Assembly: GCA_965262785.1 (NCBI GenBank)
Contig: OZ253559.1
Span: 62,001 to 126,000, forward strand
Reading direction: 5' to 3'
Origin: G965218495 sp965262785
GTDB lineage: Bacteria; Bacteroidota; Rhodothermia; Rhodothermales; Bin80
DNA length: 64,000 bases
In this document: positions 55,168 to 63,624 of the stretch, one piece after another
Numbering within the stretch: the stretch's first letter is position 1
Layout: every line of letters starts with the position of its first letter
Position numbers and translations under genes: made by a program
Notes under the pieces: generated by a model
The model's database searches: none
The model's input: the letters and a program-made list of their open reading frames with translations, nothing else
What the model was told of the DNA's origin: nothing

Positions 55168-55668
55168 CTACCAGTTTGAGGTCGCCGCCGTGAAGAGGTC
55201 GTCAGCGATGTTCTCCAATGCGGCAAGGGCTGCAGATTCCTCAGCCTCCAGGCCGCCGGCAAGCGGATCGTAGTCGTCGAAGTTGCTGAGGCTGCGCTCC
55301 AATGCCTCGTCATCGACCCTATTGTAGTACCGCGCAAAAACCGAGAGCGACACCCTGTTGAACTGCGCACGTTCCTGCCCGGTAACGGAGGTGGGGGCAT
55401 TGGAGTATCGATCTATCCGCACTGTGAGTAGCACGTCAGCTTCGGCTTCATCCTCGACCAAGGTGAGGCGGGTTTGGCGCACGAAGCGGTCTATGAGGAG
55501 TTCTGTCAGCGCTTCGTCAAGCACTGTCAGCGGGCTTATGCTGTTGTCCTCTGCTAGCGGGATAGCGATGGTTGAGAGGTGCGGCGGGATGGACGCGCCG
55601 CTGAAGCTGTAGTACGCGCATCCCGAAAGGAGCCACACCGGCAACAGGCACCAAGCCGAACGCATCAT
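55168..55668 (-). CDS. lptE: LPS-assembly lipoprotein LptE
   Basis: 166 residues from the ATG at 55668, 1 nt after the regulator stop; a second ATG follows directly. Lipoprotein signal MMRSAWCLLPVWLLSGC (lipobox LSGC), then 'AYYSFSGASIPPHLSTIAIP' and 'LTELLIDRFVRQTRLTLVED', the pattern of Bacteroidota LptE. It plugs LptD in the outer membrane and helps insert lipopolysaccharide. The order regulator-lptE is conserved in the phylum and supports the call. SecG, a frequent next neighbour, is absent here. Confidence 0.85.
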   Translation of the reverse strand: MMRSAWCLLPVWLLSGCAYYSFSGASIPPHLSTIAIPLAEDNSISPLTVLDEALTELLIDRFVRQTRLTLVEDEAEADVLLTVRIDRYSNAPTSVTGQERAQFNRVSLSVFARYYNRVDDEALERSLSNFDDYDPLAGGLEAEESAALAALENIADDLFTAATSNW

Positions 55669-55669
55669 G

Positions 55670-56917
55670 TCAGGAAGCCGCTCCTTCAGCCTCCTTGATC
55701 CTGCGGTACAGCGATCGCTCGCTGATGCCCAACGCCTTGGCTGCCTGGCGCCGGTTGCCGCCAAAGTGCTTCAGCGCCCGGGCTATGAGCGCGCGCTCTG
55801 CAGTAATCAGGCTCGGGATGGTGTCTTCGCCACCTTCTCTTGCCGCTTTTTCGTCTTCCTGGGCCTCCTCGTACTCGATGAATTCAGACCCGTTGGAATC
55901 CGTGTGCACGGGCAGCATGGGCAGGTTCCGTGGGGATTCCGCGATCTGCACTATACGCCCACTACCGCGCAGGTGGGCAGCCACTTCTTCCAGTCCGGTG
56001 CGCAACTTGCGCATCTCGTCGTGCAATTCCCCCAGGCTTGCCTGCTGGCTCACCAGCGCGCGGTATATCAGAGCTTGCTCCGGGAAAACCGTCTCCTCGC
56101 GGGTGACGGGGACGAGTGCTGTAGTACGCTGATGCGTCACGCCGCGCAAGAGCGGGCGCAGCATGTCGACATTGACCGTGGCCTCGGTATTGGTGATCGT
56201 TGCGGCTTCCGCCACGTTGCGGAGCTCGCGAACGTTACCGGGCCATCTGTACTGCTTGAGCAGCGCGACGGCGTCTTCCGTCAGGCGGCGCAGTGAAGCG
56301 TTGTACTTTTGGGAGAATTCGTGCAGGAACCGCTGAAAGAGGGGATAGATGTCTTCCCTGCGCTCCTTTAGCGGCGGTACACGTATGATAACCGTGCTGA
56401 TCCGGTAGTACAGATCTTCGCGAAAGCGCCCGGCCTTCACCTCGCGGGCCAGATCCTTGTTGGTGGCGGCGATCACGCGTGCATCCGTTGTGCGCATCAT
56501 CGAAGACCCGACGCGACTGAACGACCCGGATTCCAGCACGCGGAGCAGGCGCACCTGGGCCGCCGGAGGCATTTCGCCGATCTCGTCCAGGAATATGGTG
56601 CCGCCGTCCGCCTTCTCGAAGTAGCCGATGCGTTTTTCCACCGAGCTGGAATAGGCGCCCTTCTCGGCGCCAAAGAGCTCCGCTTCGATCAGACCCTCGG
56701 GGATGGCACCCATGTTGATGACCTGGAGCGGTCCGTGCCGGCGCAGGCTGAGGCCGTGGATCGCGTTGGCAATGAGCTCCTTGCCTACGCCACTCTCGCC
56801 TTCAATGAGTACCGTGACGTTGGTACGGGCCACCAGGCGTGTCCGGTCAACGGCATGGCGGAGCGCAGCAGAGGTGCCGATGATGCCAAAGCGCTCTTGT
56901 ACAGCCTGACGATCCAT
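55670..56917 (-). CDS. Sigma-54-type AAA+ regulator with degenerate GAFTGA loop
   Basis: 415 residues. There is no N-terminal sensor domain. The AAA+ domain starts almost at once: Walker A GESGVGKE (40-47), Walker B GGTIFLDE (105-112), 'RFREDLYYRIS' and 'YRWPGNVREL'. A C-terminal Fis-type helix-turn-helix ('AAKALGISERSLYRRIKE') ends the protein. The sigma-54 contact loop, normally GAFTGA, reads GAYSSS (87-92). It may therefore bind DNA and hydrolyse ATP without activating sigma-54 promoters, or work with another factor. It follows miaB by 73 nt and precedes lptE by 1 nt. Confidence 0.88.
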   Translation of the reverse strand: MDRQAVQERFGIIGTSAALRHAVDRTRLVARTNVTVLIEGESGVGKELIANAIHGLSLRRHGPLQVINMGAIPEGLIEAELFGAEKGAYSSSVEKRIGYFEKADGGTIFLDEIGEMPPAAQVRLLRVLESGSFSRVGSSMMRTTDARVIAATNKDLAREVKAGRFREDLYYRISTVIIRVPPLKERREDIYPLFQRFLHEFSQKYNASLRRLTEDAVALLKQYRWPGNVRELRNVAEAATITNTEATVNVDMLRPLLRGVTHQRTTALVPVTREETVFPEQALIYRALVSQQASLGELHDEMRKLRTGLEEVAAHLRGSGRIVQIAESPRNLPMLPVHTDSNGSEFIEYEEAQEDEKAAREGGEDTIPSLITAERALIARALKHFGGNRRQAAKALGISERSLYRRIKEAEGAAS

Positions 56918-56989
56918 GCGTATTAGTCAGCTGGCCTATAGATAAAGGTATCCGCTAGTGCTTTCATGGTGCCCCGGGATCGTGTAGCT

Positions 56990-58381
56990 TCAGGCCGGCC
57001 CGATGGCCTTGCCCAAGAGGGTGGCCGAGGTGCAGCTGGTGACTGATACGTTCACATATTGCCCCCTGGCGTAGTCCTGCCGGTCAAAGACTGCCATCTT
57101 GTTGGCGTCGGTGCGGCCGCGAAGCTGCGCGGTGCTGCGGCGGCTGTCGCCTTCGATCAGGACAGTGTGAATACGGCCAATTTCGGCTTGATTGTTCTCG
57201 AGAGCGATGCTGTTTTGCAGCTGGATCACCTCGGTCAGTCGCCGCTTTTTGATGGCTGCTGGGATGTCGTCTTGGTACTTTCGCGCCGCGTAGGTGTCTG
57301 GCCGCTCCGAATACATGAACATGTATGCGTGGTCATAACGCACGGCCTCCAGGAGGGCGAGTGTGTCTGTGTGCTCAGCTTCGGTTTCTCCGCAGAACCC
57401 TGTGATGATGTCCGTGGAGAGCGACACGCCCGGGCACACCCTGCGTGCCCGTTCAATGAGGCCCAGGTAGTGCTCGGCCGTGTATCCTCGGCGCATGCGC
57501 CGCAGAACGTCCGTGTTGCCGTGCTGCACGGGCAGGTGGATGTAGTCACACACGTTCGCGCGCTCCCGATGGACATGCAGCAACTCGTCGGTGCAGTCCT
57601 TGGGGTGACTCGTGGAGTAGCGGATGCGGAGGTCGGGAGAAAGCATGCTGACCCGAAAAAGCAGCTCAGCAAAGCTTACGGCTCCGTCGCGATACGAGTT
57701 GACGTTCTGCCCGAGTAGCGTGACCTCCTTGTAGCCTTCGTCGATCAGCTGCTGGCATTCATCTACGATGGTGGCTACGGACCGGCTGCGCTCGCGTCCG
57801 CGCGTAAACGGTACCACGCAAAAGGCGCACATGTTGTCACAGCCCCGCATAATGGATACGAACGCCGTAACCCCGTTGGAGTCCACCCGCACGGGAGCGA
57901 TGTCGGCGTAGGTCTCTTCGCGCGACAGCTGAACGTTTATGGCGGCCTGCCCGGTCTCATGGGTCTCCTGGAGCAGGCGCGGCAGGTCGCGGTAGGCGTC
58001 GGGTCCGGCGACGAGGTCAACAAGCTTTTCCTGCTCGAGCAGCTTATGACGCAGCCGCTCAGCCATGCACCCGAGCACGCCGATCTTCAGCGTTCTCCGG
58101 GCTTTGCGCTTTTGTGCACGGAAATGGCCCAACCGGTGCCGCACCTTTTGCTCCGCGTTTTCGCGGATGGCGCACGTGTTGAGCAGGATGACATCCGCGC
58201 TCTTGGCATCACGTGTCAGGCCATAGCCCCCCTCGCGCAGCACTGCCGCGACGATTTCGGAATCTGACACGTTCATCTGGCACCCGTAGGTCTCCAGATA
58301 CACCTGACGCGCCCCGTCCGCTTCGGTGTAGGCGAGCTTGCGGGTGTCAACGTCTTCCAGTATGGAGATCTCGTGGAGCAC
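56990..58381 (-). CDS. miaB: tRNA-2-methylthio-N6-dimethylallyladenosine synthase
   Basis: 463 residues with the three MiaB parts. An N-terminal UPF0004 domain (YLETYGCQMNVSDSEIVAAV, further Cys in 'LLNTCAIRENAEQKV' and 'GVLGCMAE') holds one 4Fe-4S cluster. A radical-SAM domain has GCDNMCAFCVVPFTRG (CxxxCxxC). A C-terminal TRAM region ends in 'LLGKAIGPA'. It methylthiolates i6A37 in tRNAs reading UNN codons. The gene is divergent from an exported protein gene. Confidence 0.96.
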   Translation of the reverse strand: MLHEISILEDVDTRKLAYTEADGARQVYLETYGCQMNVSDSEIVAAVLREGGYGLTRDAKSADVILLNTCAIRENAEQKVRHRLGHFRAQKRKARRTLKIGVLGCMAERLRHKLLEQEKLVDLVAGPDAYRDLPRLLQETHETGQAAINVQLSREETYADIAPVRVDSNGVTAFVSIMRGCDNMCAFCVVPFTRGRERSRSVATIVDECQQLIDEGYKEVTLLGQNVNSYRDGAVSFAELLFRVSMLSPDLRIRYSTSHPKDCTDELLHVHRERANVCDYIHLPVQHGNTDVLRRMRRGYTAEHYLGLIERARRVCPGVSLSTDIITGFCGETEAEHTDTLALLEAVRYDHAYMFMYSERPDTYAARKYQDDIPAAIKKRRLTEVIQLQNSIALENNQAEIGRIHTVLIEGDSRRSTAQLRGRTDANKMAVFDRQDYARGQYVNVSVTSCTSATLLGKAIGPA

Positions 58382-58580
58382 CGGGTTTTCGGCGAATTAG
58401 CACATAAATACGCCAGAGACAGCTTCATTGTTCGCTCTCGGTACCAGGGTAACATGCGCACCTCGGGAAATCCTGGCTGCAGTGCGAGCGCAAGTACATC
58501 CCCCTACCTGCACAAATGCCGGCGAAGCGCTATCTTTGCACGGCTACAACAACGCCTTACCTAACCAGTCTGCTGATCCC

Positions 58581-59252
58581 ATGCGCCGCCTTTTAATCCT
58601 CCCCACAATTGCGCTTTTGACGCTACCGATCTATGCTCAGCCCGATCCGCAGAAGCCCGAGGGCGAAAACATGGCTACGCCCCCGACCTGGGTAGTTCGC
58701 ACGGACCAACCCATGCCGGACCTTACGGTGGGTTCCGCAAAGGACAGCGTAGACATCTGGTTTGTGAACATGACACCCGGATGGCACATCACGACGGGGC
58801 CTGCGGCTATATTCTACCATCCATACAGCATTGCGGATGGCCTTTATCGCATTGAAACGACGATCCACCTGTTTGACCCGGGCGAGCGCCGCGAAGCCTA
58901 CGGCCTCTTCTTTGCTGGAAAGGACCTGGATACCGACGAAATTACGTACGACTATTTTCTGCTGCGCAACACCGGAGAGTTTCTGATCAAGCGGCGCGTG
59001 GGAGCAGAAACTGTGGTCATCAACAACTGGACTGCCCATGATGCCATAGCAACCTACGGGCCGGACAGCGAGAGCGCCGTAGAAAACCAACTCGCGGTTG
59101 TGAATGGACCCAACGATGTGATCTTCTGGGTCAACAATCAGCTGGTGGCACGTCTGCCGCACTCGGAGGTAAACACGCAGGGCACCTACGGGCTGCGAAT
59201 CAATCATGCGCTAAACGTGCATGTCAGCGCTCTTAAGGCGATGCCAATGTAG
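58581..59252 (+). CDS. Exported concanavalin-like (GH16/DUF1080-like) protein
   Basis: 223 residues from the ATG at 58581, giving a signal peptide (MRRLLILPTIALLTLPIYAQ). The mature part is a beta-sandwich: 'DIWFVNMTPGWHITTGPAAI', 'YRIETTIHLFDPGERREAYG', 'YDYFLLRNTGEFLIKRR' and 'NDVIFWVNNQLVARLPHSEV', a layout seen in laminin-G/DUF1080-like folds of Bacteroidota. No hydrolase acid pair was identified, so a binding role is as likely as catalysis. It is monocistronic and convergent with ribE. Confidence 0.6.
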   Translation: MRRLLILPTIALLTLPIYAQPDPQKPEGENMATPPTWVVRTDQPMPDLTVGSAKDSVDIWFVNMTPGWHITTGPAAIFYHPYSIADGLYRIETTIHLFDPGERREAYGLFFAGKDLDTDEITYDYFLLRNTGEFLIKRRVGAETVVINNWTAHDAIATYGPDSESAVENQLAVVNGPNDVIFWVNNQLVARLPHSEVNTQGTYGLRINHALNVHVSALKAMPM

Positions 59253-59307
59253 CAGCACGAAAATTCGGGGGTGGCTGATTCGACGACTGCCAGGGAGACA
59301 GGTAGGT

Positions 59308-59901
59308 CTATTTCTTCGTCGTGGACAGGTATTGCACCACGTGTTTGCCTATCACATCGCACTCTACATTGACCAGCGCACCCTTCAGCCAGTAGCGCGC
59401 GGTCGTATGCTCGTGCGTAGTCGGGATGATAGCCACTGTAAATGAAGACGCGGCCTTGCGCGTGATGGTTAGGCTGATGCCATCCAGGGTTACGGACCCT
59501 TGGGAGATCAGATAGGGCTGCAGATCCGGCGGCGTATTGAAGGTGTAGAGGCGGTCGTGGTCCTCGTGCAGCACCGCGCTGATGCGGCAGGTGCCGTCGA
59601 CATGTCCCTGAACGATGTGGCCTTCGAACCGCGCTGTGGCCAGCATCGCGCGCTCCAGGTTCACCAGTGAGTCAGGGCGAAGCAGGCCGAGCGTGGTTTT
59701 GCGAAGGGTTTCGCCGACGGCGGTAACGTCAAAGGCGTCCGGGTGTATGCCTGTCACCGTAAGGCAGGCGCCGTTGACGCACACGCTCTGACCCGGCACG
59801 AGCGTGTCGGAAAAAGTAGCTGCTATCTGCAGCAGGCACCCATCGGCGCGCTCGACTGTCCGAAGTATGCGCCCCACGTCCTCAATGATGCCTGTAAACA
59901 T
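59308..59901 (-). CDS. ribE: Riboflavin synthase alpha chain
   Basis: 197 residues from ATG 59901; upstream in-frame starts fall inside ribD. The start is the diagnostic MFTGIIEDVG. Two homologous barrels follow, with 'VNGACLTVTGI' and 'TLDGISLTI', and 'GHIVQGHVDG' marks the junction. It dismutates two 6,7-dimethyl-8-ribityllumazines into riboflavin and the pyrimidine precursor. It lies 13 nt after ribD on the same strand. The lumazine synthase and ribAB genes are not in the window. Confidence 0.95.
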   Translation of the reverse strand: MFTGIIEDVGRILRTVERADGCLLQIAATFSDTLVPGQSVCVNGACLTVTGIHPDAFDVTAVGETLRKTTLGLLRPDSLVNLERAMLATARFEGHIVQGHVDGTCRISAVLHEDHDRLYTFNTPPDLQPYLISQGSVTLDGISLTITRKAASSFTVAIIPTTHEHTTARYWLKGALVNVECDVIGKHVVQYLSTTKK

Positions 59902-59914
59902 TAGCGACTCCCGT

Positions 59915-61012
59915 CTATACTGCGCGTAGGTACCCGCGGAGCAGTATGTCCCGCCCCACCAATTCCCAGCGATGCTCCGCGAAAGATAGTGCGTCATCCA
60001 GAGTATCGACCTTGAGCCCGTCAATGGCCGGCATTCCGCTCCCCAACATCTTTGGTGCGGAAAAGACAAACAGCCGATCTACCAGGTCTTGCCTCAACAG
60101 AGCGCTGGCGAGGCTTGGGCCGGCCTCAACCATGAGCGACTGCACCGCCAGTTGATCAAGCAGGGCCGCCAGGTCCAGGTGCCCGCCACGCTCTGGAGTG
60201 CGTATCACTGCGCCACCGCTTGCCAACAGCCGTGCTTCGTAGGCAGGTGTGGCCGAGGGCCCCAATACCACAGTCGTTGGCATGCCATCGGAAAAGAGCT
60301 TCAGGTCGGCGGGCAGGGTGCCTCGGCGGTCGAGTACAAAGCGTCGCGGATTGGGCCCCTGGGCATGCCGCACATTCAGCGATGGGTTGTCCGCCAGGGC
60401 CGTGCCGCTACCTACCAGGATGCCGTCTGAGTCGGCACGCCACTCATGCGCCAGGCGTCGCGCTTCGGGGCCGGTGATCCACTGGGAGTGGCCCGTTGAG
60501 GTGGCAACGCGGCCGTCAAGCGTCTGAGCGATCTTGAGGGTCACCAGTGGCCTTGAGCTGCGCAGGCCATGGAGGAAGGCCTCGTTTAGGCGCCGGCAGT
60601 CGTCTTCCAGGACGCCTACTGTGACCTCCACGCCTTGGGTACGCAGGAATTCTGCGCCGCCGCCGGCCTTGGGGTTCGGGTCCGCCATGCCCGCCACGAC
60701 GTGCGGGATACCGTGCTGCAGGATTGACGCCGTGCAAGGCGGTGTTTTGCCAACGTGGCAGCACGGCTCCAGGTTTACGAAGAGCGTGGCGCTTTCAAGT
60801 GCGGCAGGGCCATGCCTTTCAAGGGCATCTCCCAGGGCGATGCGCTCGGCATGGTCACCACCGAATCTGGTGTGCCAACCTTCGCCTAGGTTCAAGCCAT
60901 TCGGGCCCACCACTACCGCACCAACCCGTGGGTTGGGGCTCACAAGGCTATTGCCATGCGCGGCCAGCGTCAGACAGTACCGCATCCAGTTGGCGTGCAG
61001 CGGGTCTTCCAT
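59915..61012 (-). CDS. ribD: Bifunctional riboflavin deaminase/reductase
   Basis: 365 residues from the ATG at 61012 (MEDPLHANWMRYCLTLA); an ATG at 61054 adds 14 residues but leaves very little room before the divergent gene. The deaminase zinc site is HAE ('DHAERIALGD') plus 'PCCHVGKTPPC'. The reductase domain follows with 'LKIAQTLDGRVATSTGHSQW' and 'MVEAGPSLASALL'. It carries out the second and third steps from GTP-derived pyrimidine. It probably forms an operon with ribE. No FMN riboswitch is evident upstream. Confidence 0.95.
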   Translation of the reverse strand: MEDPLHANWMRYCLTLAAHGNSLVSPNPRVGAVVVGPNGLNLGEGWHTRFGGDHAERIALGDALERHGPAALESATLFVNLEPCCHVGKTPPCTASILQHGIPHVVAGMADPNPKAGGGAEFLRTQGVEVTVGVLEDDCRRLNEAFLHGLRSSRPLVTLKIAQTLDGRVATSTGHSQWITGPEARRLAHEWRADSDGILVGSGTALADNPSLNVRHAQGPNPRRFVLDRRGTLPADLKLFSDGMPTTVVLGPSATPAYEARLLASGGAVIRTPERGGHLDLAALLDQLAVQSLMVEAGPSLASALLRQDLVDRLFVFSAPKMLGSGMPAIDGLKVDTLDDALSFAEHRWELVGRDILLRGYLRAV

Positions 61013-61091
61013 GTCACTGTGCGGAATTTGATGAGAATGAAACGCACTAGGCATTATATGCGTTTTTGGGGGCTAACGCGTTTAAAGTATC

Positions 61092-61880
61092 ATGCAGCTG
61101 CATTCCAGGTTCGAGTCGGCCCTCACGTGGGTTGGGCTCGTATCGCTGATCCTGCTATGGGTACCCATGACGGCCCTTGCACGACTCTTTGATCGCGGGC
61201 CGGGCCTGTACCGTTGTGGCCGGGTGTTTCGGCGCCTGGGCAGCGCCATGGCAAAGGTTAACCGCGCCTGGCGTGTCGAGTTCGAAGGAACGCAGCTAGA
61301 CAATCCCCGCAACCCCTACGTAGTTGTTTCAAACCATCTGTCGCTGGCAGACATTCCCATCATCAGCGGTGTGCCTTGGGAGATGAAGTGGGTGGCGAAG
61401 CAGGAGCTGCTGAAGACTCCGCTGATCGGCACGCTTATGCGGCTCGTTGGTGACATCACCGTGGATCGCGGCAACAAGGCCAGCGGCGCGCGCGCGCTGG
61501 TTGCAGCGCGAAAGTACCTTAAGCACAAGGTATCGGTGATATTTTTTCCGGAGGGGACGCGGTCGCCGGACGGCCGACTGTATGCGTTTAACGATGGAGC
61601 GTTTCGGCTGGCGATCAAGGCGCAGGTGCCGGTCCTTCCCATGGTCATTGACGGTTCGCAGGACGCGTTGCCGCGAGGCGAGTGGCGCTTTGGCGCAGCA
61701 AACGTCCGGGTGCGCGTGTTGCCGCCTGTGCCCACGGCGGGGCTTAGGGCGCAGGACACTGTAGTCCTTCGCCAGCGGGTTCGCAGCATTATGGCAGAGC
61801 AGCTTGCTGCGTGGCGAGGGGTGGCGAAGGAGCGCGTGGATGGGCTGGCGCAAGGAACCGAAGAGGTACCCCGGTATTAG
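61092..61880 (+). CDS. plsC: 1-acyl-sn-glycerol-3-phosphate acyltransferase
   Basis: 262 residues with one N-terminal membrane helix (about 10-32). Acyltransferase motifs: NHLSLAD (NHx4D) near residue 81, 'ITVDRGNKASGARAL', 'IFFPEGTRSPDG' (PEGTRS) and 'VPVLPMVIDGSQD'. It acylates lysophosphatidic acid to phosphatidic acid at the inner-membrane face. It is divergent from ribD with only about 80 nt between starts. Confidence 0.92.
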   Translation: MQLHSRFESALTWVGLVSLILLWVPMTALARLFDRGPGLYRCGRVFRRLGSAMAKVNRAWRVEFEGTQLDNPRNPYVVVSNHLSLADIPIISGVPWEMKWVAKQELLKTPLIGTLMRLVGDITVDRGNKASGARALVAARKYLKHKVSVIFFPEGTRSPDGRLYAFNDGAFRLAIKAQVPVLPMVIDGSQDALPRGEWRFGAANVRVRVLPPVPTAGLRAQDTVVLRQRVRSIMAEQLAAWRGVAKERVDGLAQGTEEVPRY

Positions 61881-61891
61881 ACCGCTCTTTT

Positions 61892-61964
61892 GCCCTGTAG
61901 CTCAATTGGCAGAGCGCCTGGCTCTGGACCAGGAGGTTCCAGGTTCGAATCCTGGCGGGGCAAC
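61892..61964 (+). tRNA. tRNA-Gln (anticodon CUG)
   Basis: 73 nt. The acceptor stem TGCCCTG pairs with CGGGGCA with one G-U pair. The D-arm is GCTC/GAGC. The anticodon stem CCTGG/CCAGG carries loop CTCTGGA, so bases 34-36 are CUG. The T-arm is CCAGG-TTCGAAT-CCTGG, with discriminator A. CCA is not encoded. It reads CAG codons. Confidence 0.95.
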
Positions 61965-61972
61965 GCCAGCGC

Positions 61973-62734
61973 TCATTTTCGCGCAACCACCGCCAAGAAC
62001 GTCGCGTACCGCGTCCTGGATCCACTCTCGCGCCCAATCACCGGCGCATATAGCGTAGAGATCGCCCCGTCAAGGTAAAGCGCGTTTTCGCACCGCAGTA
62101 CCTGTTTGAACAGCATGGCAAAGTCGTAGAAATTCACAGCGCCATTGGAGATTGCCAGGTACACACGGCCCTGGGCATCCACTCCTATGCCGCTTCGCAG
62201 TCGGCAGTTGGTGGAGCCCCGCGTAAAGGCCGGGTGAATGGCGCCATCCAGCAAGAGGAGCGGCCCGGACTGCAGCGCATAGTCCGGCGCAGGGACAGAG
62301 GAATCGTACTCGGTGGCTTCAATGATGTGCGCACTGCCACCGGCTACCAGAAATACGCCATTCGGCTTGAGGTAGAAGTTGCCATATCCGTCTGCGTGGT
62401 TTAGCGCCACGAGTTCGTCACCGCCTTCGACGTACAGCCCCAGGGACGCATACTCGCGGGTGTAGATGCCGCCATTGGTCAAGGCTATTACGCTGTCGCC
62501 GCTCGCCTCAAGCATCGATCGCGCATTGGCGAGCGTCAGAAGCGGCTCGCCGCTGTCGTCTTTCCAGAGAAGCGTGATGGAATGCTGCGCCAGATCAATC
62601 GCGACGACATCGTACGGATTGCCCGCCTCTAGTCGGCATTCCTTGTTGGAGAGCGCCTGCTTCAACGAAGAGCAGGCGGACAGAGTGAGTGCCAAGGGCA
62701 GCAGCAGCCACAGCGAGCGAAGCGTTACGCGCAT
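61973..62734 (-). CDS. Phosphodiester glycosidase-family lipoprotein (NAGPA-like)
   Basis: 253 residues with a lipoprotein signal (MRVTLRSLWLLLPLALTLSAC). The catalytic-domain pattern of the NAGPA/DUF2233 family is present: 'VIALTNGGIYTREYASLGL', 'NGVFLVAGG', 'LQSGPLLLLDGAIHPAF', 'CRLRSGIGVDAQGRVYLAIS' and 'NALYLDGAISTLYAP'. It should hydrolyse phosphodiester-linked sugars in the envelope, perhaps in glycan or exopolysaccharide turnover. It is convergent with the tRNA and ends 9 nt from it. Confidence 0.85.
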   Translation of the reverse strand: MRVTLRSLWLLLPLALTLSACSSLKQALSNKECRLEAGNPYDVVAIDLAQHSITLLWKDDSGEPLLTLANARSMLEASGDSVIALTNGGIYTREYASLGLYVEGGDELVALNHADGYGNFYLKPNGVFLVAGGSAHIIEATEYDSSVPAPDYALQSGPLLLLDGAIHPAFTRGSTNCRLRSGIGVDAQGRVYLAISNGAVNFYDFAMLFKQVLRCENALYLDGAISTLYAPVIGRESGSRTRYATFLAVVARK

Positions 62735-63624
62735 AGACGAGCATTCTGGCTAGCCATTTGCACAAACGCACGAGCCCGTCAATGGTGCTGAGCAGCAACG
62801 GTCATGGCCCCAGGCCTGCGCTGCAAGGGCATGCAGGCCCCCGAATTGCGCACGATGGGCGGGGCGCAAGCGAGGCCTGAGTTGCGTGATGTATGACAGC
62901 TGACTAGGAGCCTGCGCCACTGAAAATGTCGGGGACCTCTGCGCTCCACGCATACCCATCGTGCATCGACTTTTGGCAGCCGAATTGGGACGCAGGGCCG
63001 CCAGTACGCGCCGTAGCCCACAAAGTGAATGGGAGTCGTCTACTCAAGGGGTATCGGCATTCCTATGACACAGGCTCCTGGAGACGGTCCTGCAAAACTA
63101 ATCACTCAGGATCGGAAGCGTTGGTGGATTGACTGCACCAGTAGCCAGCACCTATACGGGCGCAACCGTGCAGACACTGTGGTGCGATGCTGCGCGAGCG
63201 GGTCGGCAATCGGTTAGCACGAATACTCGCGAACCGTGTAAGCTGGCATTCGAGCGCAGCACGGAGCATCCGAGATCGGGTACTATGACCTTAAGCGTGG
63301 TCAGGCGCGCAGCTTGGATGTAGATCTGGCAGTGCCTCCACGATTTGGAGAGCACAAAGTCCGCTGTAAGTCCAATTTGGTCAGGGGTTTCTCGAAAGAC
63401 GAGAGCCCCTTTCCGCAAGCTCTGAGAGGGAGGAGCGCATGTAGTTCGGGTTACACTCGTATGCGCCACGGATTGAATCACAGGGACGCTGCCACGGGTT
63501 ACCTGGCCGGACAAACTTGCAAATACTTTCTTGCGGCTGTCTCTCACCTCGTATACGATCCACCTGAATTGCTGCATGCGGCCTGCGTCGCTCATGCCGC
63601 AGGCCGGCGCCGGCAAGGCCCTGG
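62735..63624. other. 0.9-kb gene-poor stretch
   Basis: Frames overlap on both strands (for example 63152-63616 minus and 63314-63628 plus) without recognised domains, signals or starts. It separates the glycosidase gene from the methyltransferase gene. Confidence 0.45.

Noticed and set aside
61012..61092. FMN riboswitch upstream of ribD
   Set aside because: The gap to the divergent plsC is only about 80 nt and no conserved FMN-element blocks were seen.
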